DNA from: Guillardia theta CCMP2712
Lineage: Eukaryota > Cryptophyceae > Pyrenomonadales > Geminigeraceae
Assembly: GCF_000315625.1 (NCBI RefSeq)
Contig: NW_005434540.1
Span: forward strand, 3,918 to 67,917
Direction: 5' to 3'
DNA: 64,000 bases
Shown here piece by piece: positions 1-11,500 of the stretch. The notes below the pieces were generated by a model. That model was given only the letters and a program-made list of their open reading frames with translations, searched no databases and had not been told where the DNA came from. How positions within the stretch are numbered: the first letter of the stretch is position 1; each line of letters opens with the position of its first letter. The translations under genes and the position numbers were made by a program.

Positions 1-2
1 AA

Positions 3-3000
3 AAAGAAAAGGCCCCAAGATCTCGTGATGGTACAGTGACCTTCTTATTACCCCAAGCGATCAGTGACGTCGGAGGATATGTGTATGTACAATTTGAGCA
101 TGACGAAGAGAATAATTCTCAGTATAAACTTAGGCCATTGCAATTCCTTTATCTAAATGATGTAGCAGTCACAGGGATAGAACCCTCTCTTGGGAGCAAC
201 CTTGGAGGAACGACCATTTTTCTGACTCTATACAACGCTCTCTCAAATTGTAAGGACATGAAAATGCACTGCACGTTTGGCAAGACGTTGGTCCAAGCAT
301 TGGACTGCTCAGACGGTGCCAAACAGATAAGATGTAAGACTCCAGAACAAAGAGATCACACCGGAATGACTTCTGTAGGGCTTTTGACGGCTATGGGAGA
401 ATCCCGAAATCAGATACCATTTCTCTTCCACGAAGAAATATCAGTTTCAGCAATCAACCCACACCAAGGATGTACTCAAACAGTTCAAACACTTACAGCA
501 CACGGCAAGAATATGATACAGAACAATCTATTATCCTGCAAAATCGGCTTTCGGCATTCCGTTCCTGCAGTCTGGGTGTCTAGTACCCTCGTCACGTGCC
601 CAGTACCTCATATCGATGCGCCTCCACAGGGCCTTAACCTGACAGTACAGATCAGCAACAACGGAATAGACTTCTCAACCCCCTCCGAGGCAGCACGCTT
701 CATGTACACCTCCTTGCGCCCAATAGCCAAGCTACAGCCGACCACAGGGCTGACCAGCGAGACCACGCGGGTACTGATCACGGGTCAAGCAGGCTTCGGC
801 GGAAGGATTGCACAAGAGAGCGGAGGGCAGGTGCTGTGTCAGTTCGGTAGCAGCAAGGCCTTGGGAGGTCGGGTCTTGGACGCAGGTATCGAGTGCGATG
901 CTGAGTCAGGCATAGAAGGCAAGGTGAGTGTGCGGGTCTCAACAGATGGGGGGAGGTCGTGGGAGGACTGGGGGCTGCGATTCGAGTTTGTGAAAGGGAT
1001 CGACATAGCCCGAGTAGATCCCTCGACAGGGCCTGTGGCAGGGGGAACACGGGTGACGATAGTCATGGGTCAGCGGTATGATAGCGAGTCGAGCGGGCTG
1101 TCATGCATGTTCGGGCAGACTCCGAGCGCAGGCGTTGCGGAGGTGCTATCCAGCGGAGAGCTGGTCTGCGTTGCACCTGCGGCCAAGACTGAGGCAATCG
1201 TGAAAGTGTACGTGCTGTCGGACGGTCAAATCAGGAGCACGGGGTCTGCCTTCCGATACCGGCACTGGCCCAAGGTCATGGGCCTCGGGCCCCGATCGGG
1301 ACCAGCGTCAAGGGGACAAACGATCACACTCCAGGCAGCGGGCGGGTCGTGGGGACTAGAAGACCCCGCGTGGTGCCGAGTGAGCGGGGGGCAAGCTTTA
1401 TCGGCAGCTTTCATGACTGAGAGCTTGATGACGTGCCGGCTACCTCCTCATGGTCGCGGGAACGCAACGATAGAAGCAAGCTTCAACGGAAGGGACTGGG
1501 TAGAGGTAGCGGGGAGGTTCGAGTATAGAGAGCGATGCCTCATCACGGGGGTGGAGCCTTCGCTCGGACTGATGGGAGGGATCACGAGTGTCACGTTGAC
1601 AGGAGTCGGGTTGAAGGGCCTAGGCAAGAGCCGGTGCCGCATCGGGAGCAGCTGGGGGTCAAGGCTACTGGAGGTTTCAGACGCGCTTGTGATTTGCGGA
1701 GCACCAGAGGGCGGGTGGGGCTCTGTGATGCCTCCGGGAGATGTCGGAGAGGCAGATGGCGGGCGTGTGAAAGGCCTCACGGTAGGTTTGATGCTGGAAG
1801 GAGCTAGTCAGGAGGCGTGCGAAATGAAGGAGGCATACTTTCTGTACTCACCGCTGCGAATAGACAGCGTTTCGCCTTCCAGCTTGGTACAAGGTCGTCA
1901 GACGGTAGTGACGGTGGTCGGACAGACTTTCGATGAGGCCAGGAGGGTAGGATGCAAGTACTCGGAAGCTGCTGGGGCATCCTTGCAGAGCGGCGCATCC
2001 TGGGATACACAGGAAGGGACGGTGATCACGTCGTCCATGGCACTATGCAAGAGCCCCCAGATGTCCGGGAAGAGCGAAGACTTGTCACTCCAGGTCAGCT
2101 ACGATGGTGGACAGCTCTCGTCGAGCCGACTGTCGATACGTTATATCCCAGAGCCGACGATTACAAGGCTAGAGCCAAGCGCTGGGTCAAGCGCAGGCGG
2201 CCAGGTGATCACGGTGATTGGGAGCAACATGAGAGCATCCAGGTCGGGCACCTACTGCCTTTTCGGGAACCGAGGTCAGATGCCAGCCTTGCATGTCACG
2301 ACCAGCTCGATGGAGTGTGTTTCTGCTCGACAGAGTAGCCCGGCGAATGTGTCGTTTGAGGTTTTGTTTACAGGGGTTGAGACTTTCACTCGGAGCCAGG
2401 TCACCTTTTTGTACATGAATGATAGTACGCCCTTACTGAGGCCGAGCACCGGGCCTACGCGAGGAGGGATAAGCATCTCTGTGTACGGCATCTTTCGATT
2501 AGAAAGCACTTCTTTGTCAGTGACATGTACCTTTGGTGATCGTCGTGTCAGCGCAATACTCCACACGAGCTCGCACATCGTCTGCGTCCTGCCTCCACGC
2601 GAGGAGGAAGGCAGCGCGGGTTTTCATCTTCGCGAAGGGTCACGCGAGCTAGGCTCAGCTCACTTCCTGTATCGTCGTCCGTATGACCTCATTGGTGTAT
2701 CACCTTCGTCAAGCGTTGTGAGGGGAGGGGTGGTCGTAGCTCTGCACACGGAGCAGGTCTTGCTGCCTCAAAGTACTCAATCTGAAAGTCTTGGCTGTGT
2801 CTTCGTGGGCTTGGAAGCCACCGTCCAAGTGGAAGGCTCCGTGACCGCTTCAGGGAGAATCGGTTGCCCTGTACCGCCATGGAAGACAGAGGAGCTCGTA
2901 CAGATCTACGTCCTGAGGGACTATGGGGCTGAGCTCCAAGGGTCGGGAGCTACCTTTCGGTACCAGAAGGAGCTGACTTTGATTAGCGTGCATCCATCTC

Positions 3001-5555
3001 GAATGGTCGGGGCAGCATCGCCGTATACTCTTAGTATCTTGGGGCGAGGGATAGAGCCGTCAACCGATCTGGTGTGCAAAGTAGGGGCGAATGATCAATC
3101 ATACAGGGCGGTATACCTGTCATCAACGTCGATGAAATGCCAGGTCCGTGTCAACAGACCAGGTCGCTTCAAGCTGATGGTCATGCGACAAGGAGCAACT
3201 CTCAGCAATGATCAACTATCAATCGAGGTATACAACGAAGAGTCCATAATTACCCTGGTACCAAGCCAAGGGCCAGATCGCGGAGGGACGGTAGTGCGGT
3301 TGTACGGAGCTGCGGAGTTCGACGAGAGAACTCGCATCGTATTTGGCCTGGAGGAGTGCAGGATAATAGATGTCCAGGATCAAGAGCTGTCGTGCCTGTC
3401 GCCAGGTCATTTCCTTCCTGGAAATGCGTCTTCAGCTCGAATCAAGGTGACGGCATACTCTTTGGGTATCATGATAGGCTCCAGGACATTCGAATACCAG
3501 AGAGAGGCACAGGTGATCGATATCAACCCCTCATCTGGAGACTTGAGAGGAGGGACCTGGATACAAGTCATTGGTGCACACTTCAACATGCATACAAGCC
3601 TGTCTTGCCGTTTCTCGGCATGGGGAGTATCGGAGCGTGTCACATACGCTTCTCGAGGTCGAGCTCGATGGGAAACCTCGTCGTCGTTGCAATGCTTGAC
3701 TCCGGCATGGCCTACAGTAGGCCTCGTCACTGTTGACATTAGCAACAACGGAGTGGACTACTCAGTGCAGAGCAGGGAGTTCTTGTACGAGCAAACGCCG
3801 ACAGTCGTGAACGCCATTGCTACTCGAGCGTTGACGAGCAAAATCGGTGTGGCCAGCTTCCTTGTACATGGGCTGCACTTCTCAAAGTCGCGGCACCTTC
3901 GATGCGCTGGAAGCACAGCAGCGGCTGAGTTTCTGACATCGTCTGCACTGCTCTGTGCGATCCCACTCAAGCAGGAGGGATACACTGCCATCGAAGTCAC
4001 CAACAATGGCCAAGACTACAGCGCCGACGGCTTTGTGTACGATTGGAGCACAGCAGACTCTGATTTCGAAGGCGGGATGATGCTCACTCCTAGCCATGGG
4101 CCAAGCGACGGAGGCACTGTTGTGCAGGTCATGAACCTAAGGGTAGAGAGTACACAAGACGACAGCGTGACATGCAGCTTTGATGGGAGCGACACGCCAG
4201 GGACAGTGGTGGGGACGAGCCAAGTGAAGTGTGTCAGTCCAACTTTGAGGAAGATGCCGGTAGATAGGTTGATAGGGGAGCTCGGGCATCGCGTCCTGGT
4301 GGAGGTGAGGTGGGAGAGCAGGAACAAAACAAGAGTTGCAAGATCGTACTTTGTTTATTTCATGCCGACTCTTATCTATAGTATTCATCCGTCGATGGGA
4401 CCTATCCAAGGTGTCACTGAGGTGCAAGTGAGGATCAGTATGATCTCGAATTCGCAGGATCTTCGTTGCAAGTTTTCGTTTGACATCAAATCACCGGTTG
4501 AATTGGTTGTTAATGGCACATTCTCAACATCATCGATCATGCGTTGTCAGTCGCCTGCTGCATTTGTTGAAACCGAAGCCAGAGTCTCAGTAAGCAACAA
4601 TAATGCTGACTACGCAACTCCAGTGACACCATTTATTTATGTTCGAACGCCAACTTTGTCAGGAGTAGTTGAATCAAGGCATCAGCTTCTTGTTGTAGGC
4701 AGTCATTTTCGAAACACGCCCTTTATCCGTTGTACATCGGGGCTAGCTACTTTCATAAGCACCACGAAGATTCGGTGTAGAAAGCCCTATGCTCCTGGAC
4801 AAAACCTGGCAGTCGAGGCTAGTAATGACGGCTTTACTTTCAGTACCAACGGTATTACAGTCTCGGACTGGATAGATCCATCTATCTACCCTTCCTTGGG
4901 GCCTGTTCGTGGCGGTATCGTAATACTCGTCAGAGGTGTTCCAGCCTCTGCGATTGCTTCAATAAGCGTGAATGGGTCTTGGACTCCAATTGAATCTCGT
5001 GATGGTACAGTGACCTTCTTATTACCCCAAGCGATCAGTGACGTCGGAGGATATGTGTATGTACAATTTGAGCATGACGAAGAGAATAATTCTCAGTATA
5101 AACTTAGGCCATTGCAATTCCTTTATCTAAATGATGTAGCAGTCACAGGGATAGAACCCTCTCTTGGGAGCAACCTTGGAGGAACGACCATTTTTCTGAC
5201 TCTATACAACGCTCTCTCAAATTGTAAGGACATGAAAATGCACTGCACGTTTGGCAAGACGTTGGTCCAAGCATTGGACTGCTCAGACGGTGCCAAACAG
5301 ATAAGATGTAAGACTCCAGAACAAAGAGATCACACCGGAATGACTTCTGTAGGGCTTTTGACGGCTATGGGAGAATCCCGAAATCAGATACCATTTCTCT
5401 TCCACGAAGAAATATCAGTTTCAGCAATCAACCCACACCAAGGATGTACTCAAACAGTTCAAACACTTACAGCACACGGCAAGAATATGGAACAGTCGAC
5501 ACTTGATGTGCAAATTCGGCTTTCGGCATTCCGTCCCTGCAGTCTGGGTGTCTAG
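3..5555 (+). CDS. Giant IPT/TIG-repeat surface protein, fragment 1 (5' end outside window)
   Basis: Open reading frame with no stop from the left edge to 5555, so the true start lies upstream. It is a chain of about 85-100-residue IPT/TIG modules. Each has the pattern P-x-x-G-x-x-x-GGT, a Cys in a CxFG strand, an SS-x-x-x-C-x-x-P strand and often an SNNGxDFS end. IPT/TIG folds are immunoglobulin-like and occur in plexins, Met and fibrocystin, so an extracellular adhesive or structural role is inferred. The true frame ends near 5500: the last codons to 5555 are shifted, and the IPT reading continues one frame over from 5503. One surplus base in the stretch 5488-5503 explains this. The first 19 bases do not match the repeat copy at 4996 and look like a contig edge. 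Confidence 0.8.
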   Translation, partial: KEKAPRSRDGTVTFLLPQAISDVGGYVYVQFEHDEENNSQYKLRPLQFLYLNDVAVTGIEPSLGSNLGGTTIFLTLYNALSNCKDMKMHCTFGKTLVQALDCSDGAKQIRCKTPEQRDHTGMTSVGLLTAMGESRNQIPFLFHEEISVSAINPHQGCTQTVQTLTAHGKNMIQNNLLSCKIGFRHSVPAVWVSSTLVTCPVPHIDAPPQGLNLTVQISNNGIDFSTPSEAARFMYTSLRPIAKLQPTTGLTSETTRVLITGQAGFGGRIAQESGGQVLCQFGSSKALGGRVLDAGIECDAESGIEGKVSVRVSTDGGRSWEDWGLRFEFVKGIDIARVDPSTGPVAGGTRVTIVMGQRYDSESSGLSCMFGQTPSAGVAEVLSSGELVCVAPAAKTEAIVKVYVLSDGQIRSTGSAFRYRHWPKVMGLGPRSGPASRGQTITLQAAGGSWGLEDPAWCRVSGGQALSAAFMTESLMTCRLPPHGRGNATIEASFNGRDWVEVAGRFEYRERCLITGVEPSLGLMGGITSVTLTGVGLKGLGKSRCRIGSSWGSRLLEVSDALVICGAPEGGWGSVMPPGDVGEADGGRVKGLTVGLMLEGASQEACEMKEAYFLYSPLRIDSVSPSSLVQGRQTVVTVVGQTFDEARRVGCKYSEAAGASLQSGASWDTQEGTVITSSMALCKSPQMSGKSEDLSLQVSYDGGQLSSSRLSIRYIPEPTITRLEPSAGSSAGGQVITVIGSNMRASRSGTYCLFGNRGQMPALHVTTSSMECVSARQSSPANVSFEVLFTGVETFTRSQVTFLYMNDSTPLLRPSTGPTRGGISISVYGIFRLESTSLSVTCTFGDRRVSAILHTSSHIVCVLPPREEEGSAGFHLREGSRELGSAHFLYRRPYDLIGVSPSSSVVRGGVVVALHTEQVLLPQSTQSESLGCVFVGLEATVQVEGSVTASGRIGCPVPPWKTEELVQIYVLRDYGAELQGSGATFRYQKELTLISVHPSRMVGAASPYTLSILGRGIEPSTDLVCKVGANDQSYRAVYLSSTSMKCQVRVNRPGRFKLMVMRQGATLSNDQLSIEVYNEESIITLVPSQGPDRGGTVVRLYGAAEFDERTRIVFGLEECRIIDVQDQELSCLSPGHFLPGNASSARIKVTAYSLGIMIGSRTFEYQREAQVIDINPSSGDLRGGTWIQVIGAHFNMHTSLSCRFSAWGVSERVTYASRGRARWETSSSLQCLTPAWPTVGLVTVDISNNGVDYSVQSREFLYEQTPTVVNAIATRALTSKIGVASFLVHGLHFSKSRHLRCAGSTAAAEFLTSSALLCAIPLKQEGYTAIEVTNNGQDYSADGFVYDWSTADSDFEGGMMLTPSHGPSDGGTVVQVMNLRVESTQDDSVTCSFDGSDTPGTVVGTSQVKCVSPTLRKMPVDRLIGELGHRVLVEVRWESRNKTRVARSYFVYFMPTLIYSIHPSMGPIQGVTEVQVRISMISNSQDLRCKFSFDIKSPVELVVNGTFSTSSIMRCQSPAAFVETEARVSVSNNNADYATPVTPFIYVRTPTLSGVVESRHQLLVVGSHFRNTPFIRCTSGLATFISTTKIRCRKPYAPGQNLAVEASNDGFTFSTNGITVSDWIDPSIYPSLGPVRGGIVILVRGVPASAIASISVNGSWTPIESRDGTVTFLLPQAISDVGGYVYVQFEHDEENNSQYKLRPLQFLYLNDVAVTGIEPSLGSNLGGTTIFLTLYNALSNCKDMKMHCTFGKTLVQALDCSDGAKQIRCKTPEQRDHTGMTSVGLLTAMGESRNQIPFLFHEEISVSAINPHQGCTQTVQTLTAHGKNMEQSTLDVQIRLSAFRPCSLGV
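544..4345 (+). repeat. Block A copy 1 (about 3.8 kb IPT-coding segment)
   Basis: Begins in the coding motif FRHSVPAVW and ends at RVARSY. It matches copies at 5515 and 21415 almost base for base. Copies differ by scattered single bases, for example a Leu codon here at 3698 where the others have Ser. With the preceding C-segment tail (20-520, repeated at 4996-5487) it forms a 4.97-kb tandem repeat. Confidence 0.9.
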
Positions 5556-8500
5556 TACCCTCGTCACGTGCCCAGTACCTCATATCGATGCGCCTCCACA
5601 GGGCCTTAACCTGACAGTACAGATCAGCAACAACGGAATAGACTTCTCAACCCCCTCCGAGGCAGCACGCTTCATGTACACCTCCTTGCGCCCAATAGCC
5701 AAGCTACAGCCGACCACAGGGCTGACCAGCGAGACCACGCGGGTACTGATCACGGGTCAAGCAGGCTTCGGCGGAAGGATTGCACAAGAGAGCGGAGGGC
5801 AGGTGCTGTGTCAGTTCGGTAGCAGCAAGGCCTTGGGAGGTCGGGTCTTGGACGCAGGTATCGAGTGCGATGCTGAGTCAGGCATAGAAGGCAAGGTGAG
5901 TGTGCGGGTCTCAACAGATGGGGGGAGGTCGTGGGAGGACTGGGGGCTGCGATTCGAGTTTGTGAAAGGGATCGACATAGCCCGAGTAGATCCCTCGACA
6001 GGGCCTGTGGCAGGGGGAACACGGGTGACGATAGTCATGGGTCAGCGGTATGATAGCGAGTCGAGCGGGCTGTCATGCATGTTCGGGCAGACTCCGAGCG
6101 CAGGCGTTGCGGAGGTGCTATCCAGCGGAGAGCTGGTCTGCGTTGCACCTGCGGCCAAGACTGAGGCAATCGTGAAAGTGTACGTGCTGTCGGACGGTCA
6201 AATCAGGAGCACGGGGTCTGCCTTCCGATACCGGCACTGGCCCAAGGTCATGGGCCTCGGGCCCCGATCGGGACCAGCGTCAAGGGGACAAACGATCACA
6301 CTCCAGGCAGCGGGCGGGTCGTGGGGACTAGAAGACCCCGCGTGGTGCCGAGTGAGCGGGGGGCAAGCTTTATCGGCAGCTTTCATGACTGAGAGCTTGA
6401 TGACGTGCCGGCTACCTCCTCATGGTCGCGGGAACGCAACGATAGAAGCAAGCTTCAACGGAAGGGACTGGGTAGAGGTAGCGGGGAGGTTCGAGTATAG
6501 AGAGCGATGCCTCATCACGGGGGTGGAGCCTTCGCTCGGACTGATGGGAGGGATCACGAGTGTCACGTTGACAGGAGTCGGGTTGAAGGGCCTAGGCAAG
6601 AGCCGGTGCCGCATCGGGAGCAGCTGGGGGTCAAGGCTACTGGAGGTTTCAGACGCGCTTGTGATTTGCGGAGCACCAGAGGGCGGGTGGGGCTCTGTGA
6701 TGCCTCCGGGAGATGTCGGAGAGGCAGATGGCGGGCGTGTGAAAGGCCTCACGGTAGGTTTGATGCTGGAAGGAGCTAGTCAGGAGGCGTGCGAAATGAA
6801 GGAGGCATACTTTCTGTACTCACCGCTGCGAATAGACAGCGTTTCGCCTTCCAGCTTGGTACAAGGTCGTCAGACGGTAGTGACGGTGGTCGGACAGACT
6901 TTCGATGAGGCCAGGAGGGTAGGATGCAAGTACTCGGAAGCTGCTGGGGCATCCTTGCAGAGCGGCGCATCCTGGGATACACAGGAAGGGACGGTGATCA
7001 CGTCGTCCATGGCACTATGCAAGAGCCCCCAGATGTCCGGGAAGAGCGAAGACTTGTCACTCCAGGTCAGCTACGATGGTGGACAGCTCTCGTCGAGCCG
7101 ACTGTCGATACGTTATATCCCAGAGCCGACGATTACAAGGCTAGAGCCAAGCGCTGGGTCAAGCGCAGGCGGCCAGGTGATCACGGTGATTGGGAGCAAC
7201 ATGAGAGCATCCAGGTCGGGCACCTACTGCCTTTTCGGGAACCGAGGTCAGATGCCAGCCTTGCATGTCACGACCAGCTCGATGGAGTGTGTTTCTGCTC
7301 GACAGAGTAGCCCGGCGAATGTGTCGTTTGAGGTTTTGTTTACAGGGGTTGAGACTTTCACTCGGAGCCAGGTCACCTTTTTGTACATGAATGATAGTAC
7401 GCCCTTACTGAGGCCGAGCACCGGGCCTACGCGAGGAGGGATAAGCATCTCTGTGTACGGCATCTTGCGATTAGAAAGCACTTCTTTGTCAGTGACATGT
7501 ACCTTTGGTGATCGTCGTGTCAGCGCAATACTCCACACGAGCTCGCACATCGTCTGCGTCCTGCCTCCACGCGAGGAGGAAGGCAGCGCGGGTTTTCATC
7601 TTCGCGAAGGGTCACGCGAGCTAGGCTCAGCTCACTTCCTGTATCGTCGTCCGTATGACCTCGTTGGTGTATCACTTCGTCAGCGTTGTGAGGGAGGGGT
7701 GGTCGTAGCTCTGCACACGGAGCAGGTCTTGCTGCCTCAAAGTAATACTCAATCTGAAAGTCTTGGCTGTGTCTTCGTGGGCTTGGAAGCCACCGTCCAA
7801 GTGGAAGGCTCCGTGACCGCTTCAGGGAGAATCGGTTGCCCTGTACCGCCATGGAAGACAGAGGAGCTCGTACAGATCCACGTCCTGAGGGACTATGGGG
7901 CTGAGCTCCAAGGGTCGGGAGCTACCTTTCGGTACCAGAAGGAGCTGACTTTGATTAGCGTGCATCCATCTCGAATGGTCGGGGCAGCATCGCCGTATAC
8001 TCTTAGTATCTTGGGGCGAGGGATAGAGCCGTCAACCGATCTGGTGTGCAAAGTAGGGGCGAATGATCAATCATACAGGGCGGTATACCTGTCATCAACG
8101 TCGATGAAATGCCAGGTCCGTGTCAACAGACCAGGTCGCTTCAAGCTGATGGTCATGCGACAAGGAGCAACTCTCAGCAATGATCAACTATCAATCGAGG
8201 TATACAACGAAGAGTCCATAATTACCCTGGTACCAAGCCAAGGGCCAGATCGCGGAGGGACGGTAGTGCGGTTGTACGGAGCTGCGGAGTTCGACGAGAG
8301 AACTCGCATCGTATTTGGCCTGGAGGAGTGCAGGATAATAGATGTCCAGGATCAAGAGCTGTCGTGCCTGTCGCCAGGTCATTTCCTTCCTGGAAATGCG
8401 TCTTCAGCTCGAATCAAGGTGACGGCATACTCTTTGGGTATCATGATAGGCTCCAGGACATTCGAATACCAGAGAGAGGCACAGGTGATCGATATCAACC

Positions 8501-11500
8501 CCTCATCTGGAGACTTGAGAGGAGGGACCTGGATACAAGTCATTGGTGCACACTTCAACATGCATACAAGCCTGTCTTGCCGTTTCTCGGCATGGGGAGT
8601 ATCGGAGCGTGTCACATACGCTTCTCGAGGTCGAGCTCGATGGGAAACCTCGTCGTCGTTGCAATGCTCGACTCCGGCATGGCCTACAGTAGGCCTCGTC
8701 ACTGTTGACATTAGCAACAACGGAGTGGACTACTCAGTGCAGAGCAGGGAGTTCTTGTACGAGCAAACGCCGACAGTCGTGAACGCCATTGCTACTCGAG
8801 CGTTGACGAGCAAAATCGGTGTGGCCAGCTTCCTTGTACATGGGCTGCACTTCTCAAAGTCGCGGCACCTTCGATGCGCTGGAAGCACAGCAGCGGCTAA
8901 GTTTCTGACATCGTCTGCACTGCTCTGTGCGATCCCACTCAAGCAGGAGGGATACACTGCCATCGAAGTCACCAACAATGGCCAAGACTACAGCGCCGAC
9001 GGCTTTGTGTACGATTGGAGCACAGCAGACTCTGATTTCGAAGGCGGGATGATGCTCACTCCTAGCCATGGGCCAAGCGACGGAGGCACTGTTGTGCAGG
9101 TCATGAACCTAAGGGTAGAGAGTACGCAAGACGACAGCGTGACATGCAGCTTTGATGGGAGCGACACGCCAGGGACAGTGGTGGGGACGAGCCAAGTGAA
9201 GTGTGTCAGTCCAACTTTGAGGAAGATGCCGGTAGATAGGTTGATAGGGGAGCTCGGGCATCGCGTCCTGGTGGAGGTGAGGTGGGAGAGCAGGAACAAA
9301 ACAAGAGTCGCAAGATCTTATTATGCATACCATACACGATTGCAAGTTCACGGAATCTCACCAAGCTGCGGTCCAACGACAGGCTCAACCCAAGTCGCCG
9401 TCACAGGGTCCGGCTTCCTCGAGGTAGCCAGCCTCACCTGCCGCTTCGGCGCGAGTGTAGGAGATGGTAGCCCAAGCTCCGGCGGTCTGGGCAGCTGGAG
9501 GGAGGTACCGGGGAAGTGGCGGTCGTCTACGCTTGTGGGCTGCTCAGCACCCGCAGCATCCGGAGAGCAGACGATGCAGGTCCAGCTCAGCAACAACGGG
9601 GTCGACTTCTCCTCCGCGAGCGCGACCTACACGTACGAGCGAGCCCCTACCGTCACATCGCTGAGCCTCCTTGCCCTTGACGGGAGCTCTGGTCAGGTCG
9701 AGCAGGACCACGGACGCACGGTGCGGGTGATCGGGAAGCACTTTGTCGCAAGCCCGCAGCTGAGGTGCAGCCTGCCGGGGGTCGCCAGATACATCTCTTC
9801 TTCCATTGTTCTGTGCCACATCTCTTCTATTTCCGTCAAGAATGTCACTGTGGAAATCGCCAACGATGGCGTGTCGTTCTCGGATAGTAGCTTGTTCGTG
9901 TCGCTCACAAGTGCTACGCCCCGCTTCTCCGAGGAGGTCCAGCTTGAGCCGACCATGGGTCCCAGCAGAGGCGGAACACAGGTCACCGTCCGTCTGCTTG
10001 GTGCGGAGGGGCTCCAGGGCGTATCTTTATCCCTGCAGGTGGGACTAGAGGGCAGTGCAGAATGCCGCTACCAGAGCGGTACAGAGTACCGGTGTCAGAT
10101 GCCCGAGGTACGCTCGACGACGAACCGTGTGCTGTCCCGATACACGGTACCGGTACACCTCGTCATAGAGGGACAGCCGGCTTTGTCACGCGGAGGAGTA
10201 GTGTACACGTACTACGTAGAGGAGAGAGTGTCCGGGCTATCACCTTGCTCAGGACCAGCGGAAGGGTCAACCCAAGTCGCCGTCACAGGGTCCGGCTTCC
10301 TCGAGGTAGCCAGCCTCACCTGCCGCTTCGGCGCGAGTGTAGGAGATGGTAGCCCAAGCTCCGGCGGTCTGGGCAGCTGGAAGGAGGTACCGGGGAAGTG
10401 GCGGTCGTCTACGCTTGTAGGCTGCTCAGCACCCGCAGCATCCGGAGAGCAGACGATGCAGGTCCAGCTCAGCAACAACGGGGTCGACTTCTCCTCCGCG
10501 AGCGCGACCTACACGTACGAGCGAGCCCCTACCGTCACATCGCTGAGCCTCCTTGCCCTTGACGGGAGCTCTGGTCAGGTCGAGCAGGACCACGGACGCA
10601 CGGTGCGGGTGATCGGGAAGCACTTTGTCGCAAGCCCGCAGCTGAGGTGCAGCCTGCCGGGGGTCGCCAGATACATCACGTCGTCTATGGTCGATTGTGT
10701 ATCAGGAGGGGGCCGTGTCGGGGGGAACCTGACGGTCGAGGTAAGCAACAACGGTCAGGACTGGAGCAGAGATGGAGTTTCAATGGTGAGGGGAGGATCG
10801 TATTGGATTAGTGTCATACCCAGCAGTGGTCCAACGTCAGGTGGCAACTTTGTCAGTGTTGTCATGGCACACGGCTATGAATCCCCTGTCTTGACATGCA
10901 GATTTGGAGGGGTATGGGTATCGGGAACACGTGTAACGAGTACCGAGATTTCATGCCTTGTTCCTCCTTCGTCTGCATCTGTAGCGATTGCATTGACGCT
11001 GATATCAGACAGCCTTGAAGAGTGGGGTGCAGCTACATATGAGTATGTGCAATATCCGAGGATTGATGCGCTAGTACCTTCGTATGGCAGCACTCTGTAC
11101 CCGTTTGTGATCTCATTAGTTGGAGCGAGCTTCGTCGAATCTAACATGCTGCGGTGCAGGTTTAGCACGCAAGACAAACATGGACTCAATACTCCCATTT
11201 CATGGGCAGAAGCAGCATTTCAATCTTCTACTCTCTTACACTGTCTTTCGCCTGTGCTCAATGGTAATGCGAACATGATCGTGGAGGTTAGCAACAATGC
11301 GAAGGATTTCGTTGCAAACCAAGCAGCAATGGAGCTGCACAAGCCACCTGAGCTTAGCAGAGTTATTCCTTCTACCATTCTTTCGCGCCTGATGTATTCT
11401 ATCACAATTTATGGGAACGGGTTGGGAATGATAAGAGGAAGAACATGTTGGGTCGGGAAAGAAGGCATACATTTGTCAGAGGTTGTATCTGACTCAATGG

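Noticed and set aside
778-1066. Minus-strand open frames repeated at 778, 5750, 17134, 19391 and 21650
   Set aside because: They are antisense shadows of block A. They recur identically only because the sense strand is duplicated, and they have Pro/Arg/Ser-rich composition with no domain.
9464-10048. Short overlapping frames inside block B on both strands
   Set aside because: Shadows of the GC-rich IPT coding sequence; no homology pattern of their own.
9386-10766. Tandem repeats considered as a CRISPR-like or satellite array
   Set aside because: Units are about 880 bases, protein-coding in frame and without unique spacers; they are IPT domain duplications.
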